Shown one piece after another: positions 60,041-64,000 of a stretch of DNA of 64,000 bases. The stretch comes from CAJWOS01 sp964502005 (GTDB taxonomy: Bacteria > Myxococcota_A > UBA796 > UBA2385), in NCBI GenBank assembly GCA_964502005.1, contig CAZCUX010000021.1, positions 62,001 through 126,000 on the forward strand, in the 5' to 3' direction. How positions within the stretch are numbered: the stretch's first letter is position 1; the number at the start of each line of letters is the position of its first letter. The translations under genes were made by a program, and so were the position numbers. The notes beneath the pieces are model-generated. The model made no database searches, was not told the DNA's origin, and worked only from the letters and a program-made list of their open reading frames with translations.

Positions 60041-63000
60041 CTACCATTCCAAACGAAGCCAAACCGACGACCTTCCATTGCGTTCGGCGGTGGGCCAAGA
60101 TGCTGCTTGAATGGCAGATGTTGCGCACGCCACCATCTCCGGGCTGAGGCCCATCGTGTGCGGCGTGTTGACCGATTGCACCTGGCCTTTGGCGGTCACC
60201 TCGACGTGCGCGCTCATCCAGGCGGGCATGCCCTTCGGCGGCGCGGCACACGACCAGTGTTGGGCGACGGATTGCGCCACCGCTTCGACTTGGCTCTCGG
60301 CGAAGGGACCGGCGAGGTGTTCGATGACGACCGTGGGCGCGCGAGGAACGACCGTAGCGGCCAACGGCGCTTCGTTTTGGCCGCAGGTTGTCTCTTTACG
60401 GATGCGGGTGGGCTCCAGGACCACCAGCTCGACGCGGCGGTTGCGCGCGTAATCGGCCTCCGACTTGCCAGCGCGAACAGGCACACGCGCGCCGAAGCCT
60501 TGGGAGGTGATGCGCTCGGCGGGGATGCCCATTGTGACGAGGCTCTGGCGCACCGCCGCAGCGCGCCGCTCAGAGAGGTCGAGGTTGTAGGCGGCGTCGC
60601 CCGACGCGTCGGTGTGGCCCTCAATGCGCAAGCGGGTGCCCGGTTGGCCCGCGACTTGCTTGGAGATGGCCGCGAGGAAGCCACCTTCGTCGGCCTTGGG
60701 GACATCGCTATCGGTATCGAAGAACACGGCGCTCGACGGCATGTCGCGGCTCACGACCCGCGCGAGCTCCAAGGGCACGCCGTCTATCGTGGCGGACAAG
60801 GTGCCGTCGGAACGTACCGCCAAGTCTATGTTTGTGGCGTCATCGGCTTGGCCGACCGCCGCGAAGGTGCGGCCGAGGTCGTCGCTGCACAACGCGCCGG
60901 TGCTCGATGCAACGCAGATGCGGGGCAAGCCGCCGCGGCCGGGAACCACCATCAGCGCGCGGCCTGCGTGGTCGGCGGGCAACTGAACACGCGGGGGTGC
61001 GCCCGCGACGCTGCGCAAGACGGCGCCGTCGTCTTGTACGGATAGCTGCACGGAATAGGGGTCGAGCACGGTCAAGTGATAGGTCGCGACCGGCGCGCCG
61101 CTCCATTGGGCGTGGTCGGTGATAGGCAACACATTCTGCGCGTCGACATCGGCTGCGCGCACCCATTCGACGCGGTCGCCCACCGCGACCCACGCCGAGG
61201 GGGACAATGTCCCGTCCACCACGACTCTGTATTGCTTTGAGAGCTGGTCGGCGATGTCCAAGATAGCTTCGGTATATGGCTCTACGCTGGTTGCATCGCC
61301 CGGCACCCACACACTGCGGCCTTGTGCCGTAGAGGCCAGCTTGGCGTAGGCTTTGTCGGTGTCGCGCGACACCAAAAACAACGGCCGCACCCGGCGCTGC
61401 CCCAGATAGCGGGTCAGCACCTCGGGAAGCTCGGGGTGGTCCAGCTCGTCGCTGCACGCTTGCAGGCTCGACTGGAGCGCCTGGTGGCCTTCCTGGATGC
61501 ACGCGAGGCGCGCGTTGCGGAGGTGCCGGTTGGCCGCCTCGCAGTCCCGCATCGCGAGGCCGAGCGTGCCGCCGGACGACGAAAAGCAGCCGTGGTAGCA
61601 GTCCACGGTGGAAGGGCACGCCTCAAAGCATTGGCCCAGCGCGCGCATCCGGTCGCAGTCGGTGTCTTTGATATTGAGCAACGCGCGGCCGGTCTTGTGG
61701 ACCTGCAACGGCTCGTCGGAGAGCACCAGCACCGCGCGTTCCCCCGGCGACGCCGCGACATCGAGGGCCGCTTGCGCCAACGCCCCCGCCGTGTCTTCGC
61801 CATAGCCCCCCGCGTTCGCGGAAGGCAGCGAGCGCAGCGCCTTGAGGAACGATTCAACCCCCCGCGTTGGCTTGTGGTGGACCGGGATGGTCTCCGCAAA
61901 GCCAATCAAACCCAAGCGAAGGTCGCGGCCGCGGTATTCCATCGTGCGCACGAGCTGCTCCGCGGCGTCGCGCACCGCCGCTTGCTCGGTTTGCATACTG
62001 CCCGAGAGGTCTATCGCGACGGTAAGCGAGAGAGGACGGTCGTCTTCGATGGACGAAAACGAGCGAATGGGCGCCTGCGCGCCGTCGTTCCACAATACAA
62101 ACGCCGATTCGGGCAAGCCGCCCACCCGGTCACCTTTACAATCGCGCACATCAAACACAACCTCAGTGCGGTTCTTGTCGAGCGGGTGGGAATATGCGAC
62201 CTCCGCGCGGGGCCAGACGAGGTCGACCAATGCGCCTTGCAGGTCCTCGTGTAGCGCGGCTTCGGCTGCCTCCGCGCGCGGGTGCGTGGGGAACATCTGC
62301 AAAAACAACGAAGCCGGGACCATCCGTTGCTGCACCGCCTTCCACCAGGCCTCCCCCGCTTTGTAGGACAGCGAAGTCGGCGCGGTGGGGTCGTCGGCCA
62401 ACAGCTGCGCCAAGCGCCATTGCGCGAGCAGGGTTGGCGACTTGCCTTGGGACTTTTGCAACTTGGACAGATTCGCGGTCGCGACGGTCGGCATCGACGG
62501 CAGCGACGCCATCGTCGGTCCACAGCCGCCCCAATCGGCGTCGAGCCAATGGTTCGCAGACGCGGAGAGGAGGTCGATGCAGCCCTTGGCATAAAACGCA
62601 TCGATAGACGGTCCTTGGGTGGTGTCCGCCGCCCATTGCCATAGCCCGCGGATGTCCTGCAATACAAATGGCGTGGACAACAGAAGCGGCGCGAGCGCGG
62701 CCGCCGCTTGCTCGCGTAGGTCTGCAGGCAGCGCATCCGCGCCGTAGAGTGCCGACCATGACCGCGCCGCAGTCGGCGTGCCCGCCGCCCTTGCATTGGA
62801 CAATGCCGCCAGCGCCTCTTCGACACGCGCACGCTGCAACAAGACCTTCGCGCCTTTGTGTTGGAAGAAGCGCTCCTGCAATGCCTTCCACGCGCCGACG
62901 GTGCCCTTCTGGCGGGCCTCGTCTTCTGCGCTGCCAAACTCCGCCTTTTGGGCCTTCTCCACAAGCTCCGGCGCGTCCGTCCATTCGCCATAGGCCTCCA

Positions 63001-63631
63001 ACCAAGCCGACCACGTCTCGGAGCTCTGCACCGCCTCGGCATCGGTAAATGCGCGCTGCATCTCTCTCTTGCGCACCTCCGGGAGCCACTCCGCCGCTTC
63101 GGGCCACGCCGCATAATCCGCGCGCCAGGCCGCATACACTTCGGCGCTGTCTGCGCTGACGGCGGACGCATACGCAAGGGAAGCCTCTTTCGCGCGCGCC
63201 GTCTCCGTCAAGGAGCCGTGCGTATAGACCGAAAGGAAGCGGCGAATCGTTGCAACGGTCGCGCCAGCCGCGTTGACATCCCGCCATGCCGCAGCCTCCT
63301 CGCGCACCCCCGCCGAACGGAGCGCGGCTTGCGCTTCGGGCCAACGAAGGGGACCGTAGTGCTTTTGAAGCTGCTGCCACGCCACGACGGTGTCGGCGTT
63401 CTCGGCCACCGTGAACGCGGCGAGGATGACGGCTCGGCGCACTTCGGTCGTGCCTTCCTCGCCCGGATGCGCGGCCAGCCATGCTTCACCGCGTTCGACC
63501 GCTTTTTCCGGCTTTTTGGCGACCATCTTTTCGAGGCGCTCGGCGGGGTGACCGGCCAGAAGCACGACCGACGAAGCAGCCAGCACAGACAAACGTACAT
63601 TGCGTGAGAATCGGGGAGAGGTGCGAGACAT
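60041..63631 (-). CDS. Large envelope protein: VWA, OmpA-like and TonB-C-like domains
   Basis: A 1,196-residue protein. A signal-like N terminus (RFSRNVRLSVLAASSVVLLA) precedes a helical, Ala/Glu/Trp-rich TPR-like region to about residue 480. The von Willebrand A domain (about 530-720) has the MIDAS motif TVAIDLSGSMQTEQ (Asp about 540) and DLRLGLIGFAETIP, with a Cys-rich insert (CDRMRALGQCFEACPSTVDC). An OmpA-like peptidoglycan-binding domain is at about 965-1080 (FFDTDSDVPKADEGG, LRIEGHTDASGD, LSERRAAAVRQSL, DYARNRRVELVV). A TonB-C/AgmX-like domain ends it (MSAHVEVTAKGQVQSVN). It probably links the cell wall to an envelope complex. GTGGAG precedes ATG 63631. Confidence 0.88.
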   Translation of the reverse strand: MSRTSPRFSRNVRLSVLAASSVVLLAGHPAERLEKMVAKKPEKAVERGEAWLAAHPGEEGTTEVRRAVILAAFTVAENADTVVAWQQLQKHYGPLRWPEAQAALRSAGVREEAAAWRDVNAAGATVATIRRFLSVYTHGSLTETARAKEASLAYASAVSADSAEVYAAWRADYAAWPEAAEWLPEVRKREMQRAFTDAEAVQSSETWSAWLEAYGEWTDAPELVEKAQKAEFGSAEDEARQKGTVGAWKALQERFFQHKGAKVLLQRARVEEALAALSNARAAGTPTAARSWSALYGADALPADLREQAAAALAPLLLSTPFVLQDIRGLWQWAADTTQGPSIDAFYAKGCIDLLSASANHWLDADWGGCGPTMASLPSMPTVATANLSKLQKSQGKSPTLLAQWRLAQLLADDPTAPTSLSYKAGEAWWKAVQQRMVPASLFLQMFPTHPRAEAAEAALHEDLQGALVDLVWPRAEVAYSHPLDKNRTEVVFDVRDCKGDRVGGLPESAFVLWNDGAQAPIRSFSSIEDDRPLSLTVAIDLSGSMQTEQAAVRDAAEQLVRTMEYRGRDLRLGLIGFAETIPVHHKPTRGVESFLKALRSLPSANAGGYGEDTAGALAQAALDVAASPGERAVLVLSDEPLQVHKTGRALLNIKDTDCDRMRALGQCFEACPSTVDCYHGCFSSSGGTLGLAMRDCEAANRHLRNARLACIQEGHQALQSSLQACSDELDHPELPEVLTRYLGQRRVRPLFLVSRDTDKAYAKLASTAQGRSVWVPGDATSVEPYTEAILDIADQLSKQYRVVVDGTLSPSAWVAVGDRVEWVRAADVDAQNVLPITDHAQWSGAPVATYHLTVLDPYSVQLSVQDDGAVLRSVAGAPPRVQLPADHAGRALMVVPGRGGLPRICVASSTGALCSDDLGRTFAAVGQADDATNIDLAVRSDGTLSATIDGVPLELARVVSRDMPSSAVFFDTDSDVPKADEGGFLAAISKQVAGQPGTRLRIEGHTDASGDAAYNLDLSERRAAAVRQSLVTMGIPAERITSQGFGARVPVRAGKSEADYARNRRVELVVLEPTRIRKETTCGQNEAPLAATVVPRAPTVVIEHLAGPFAESQVEAVAQSVAQHWSCAAPPKGMPAWMSAHVEVTAKGQVQSVNTPHTMGLSPEMVACATSAIQAASWPTAERNGRSSVWLRLEW

Positions 63632-63881
63632 TGCAACTCCACGTCCGTCCCATGCGCGCATGGGGGACATTAGCCCCCGCAAACCAAACCACGCCACCGT
63701 TCAACATAGGAGTAGTTATATTAGGCGGCCCCGGTAGCGGGCGGTTTGCGGGGGTAAAGGATAGGTATCGACGAGAAGGGGAAATCGCCAGGAAACGCAT
63801 GGCGACGATGGCACAGTCAAACACAGTGGCGCAGGGTGGGTGGCGAAGACCGCGAAGGCTTCGCGCGTTTGGCGCCCTCTC
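63632..63881. other. Intergenic region
   Basis: 250 bp between two reverse-strand genes. The promoter of the large envelope gene is expected here. Nothing else was seen. Confidence 0.5.
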
Positions 63882-64000
63882 TTATTTGACGACTTGCGCA
63901 AAGCGCTCGCGAATCCGCGCTTGGAGCTTGCTGCGCTCGTCGTCGGTCAACAGGTCAAGGGCCAAAATCGCTTCGGCCTCCGCGCGTAGCTCCGCAAACG
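63882..64000 (-). CDS. Unknown protein, C-terminal 38 residues (continues past window)
   Basis: A reverse frame runs from the right edge to TAA (63882-63884). The visible end is alpha-helical and charged: FAELRAEAEAILALDLLTDD, then ERSKLQARIRERFAQVVK. The LALDLLTDDERSKLQ pattern resembles the LTPEQRxKL helix of Spy/CpxP- or zinc-resistance-type periplasmic helical proteins, but so short a piece cannot be assigned. Confidence 0.6.
   Translation of the reverse strand, partial: FAELRAEAEAILALDLLTDDERSKLQARIRERFAQVVK

Overview
The window looks like chromosomal DNA of a Gram-negative, Myxococcota-like (former Deltaproteobacteria) predator or saprophyte. This is inferred from about 60% GC, many lipoproteins with low-complexity D/T/S/G linkers, FG-GAP, MopE-like and thrombospondin-3-like calcium repeats, hybrid histidine kinases, periplasmic c-type cytochromes and an IHF/MerR/tRNA-Pro block. 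No rRNA, CRISPR array, complete transposon or prophage was seen.

Layout. 1-2790: conserved translation block (infC 3' part, rpmI, rplT), a lipoprotein where pheST would be expected, an IHF/HU-type protein, a MerR regulator, and tRNA-Pro(GGG) with a strong terminator. 2790-4700: a GC-rich decayed FG-GAP surface-protein gene and an imperfect 45-bp direct repeat. 4876-18690: PA14-like lipoprotein, two RlmI-like methyltransferases, a DUF4145/coiled-coil/FGE-like fusion, a collagen-like/MopE/FG-GAP lipoprotein, a membrane protein, a V4R-type hybrid kinase and a calcium-repeat lipoprotein. 19493-25637: porin/di-haem cytochrome operon, an exported ADO/PCO-type thiol dioxygenase, a TPR/zinc-ribbon methyltransferase and a two-module sulfotransferase. 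25811-39964: M91-like metalloprotease (effector-like), divergent from an exported EF-hand-like/MIB-HERC2 protein; DUF3060 protein; di-haem lipoprotein; a coupled lipoprotein pair; a C39-like peptidase; a CoA-binding protein and a 7TM hybrid kinase. 40280-42826: three-gene ABC-2 exporter. 42864-57505: lipoproteins, Tat-exported flavin amine oxidase, C39-like lipoprotein peptidase, TerC, zinc-ribbon membrane protein, small winged-helix-like protein, GT-C-like membrane protein and sulfatase-like lipoprotein. 57532-59803: EVE-domain protein beside a broken DarTG ADP-ribosylation toxin-antitoxin pair. 60041-63631: a 1,196-residue VWA/OmpA/TonB-C-like envelope protein, followed by the 3' end of one more gene.

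Most genes are exported or envelope functions transcribed singly or in pairs. Three observations stand out. The darTG pair carries an in-frame TAG in each gene and lacks the DarT catalytic Glu. A dispersed palindrome, TGAATGRYSATTCA, has six copies between 35 and 55 kb and overlaps several start or stop codons. An identical 15-bp element sits exactly 30 nt before the start codon of two unrelated exported-protein genes. Starts were chosen by ribosome-binding sites, lipoboxes and family alignments from memory; no database search was possible.
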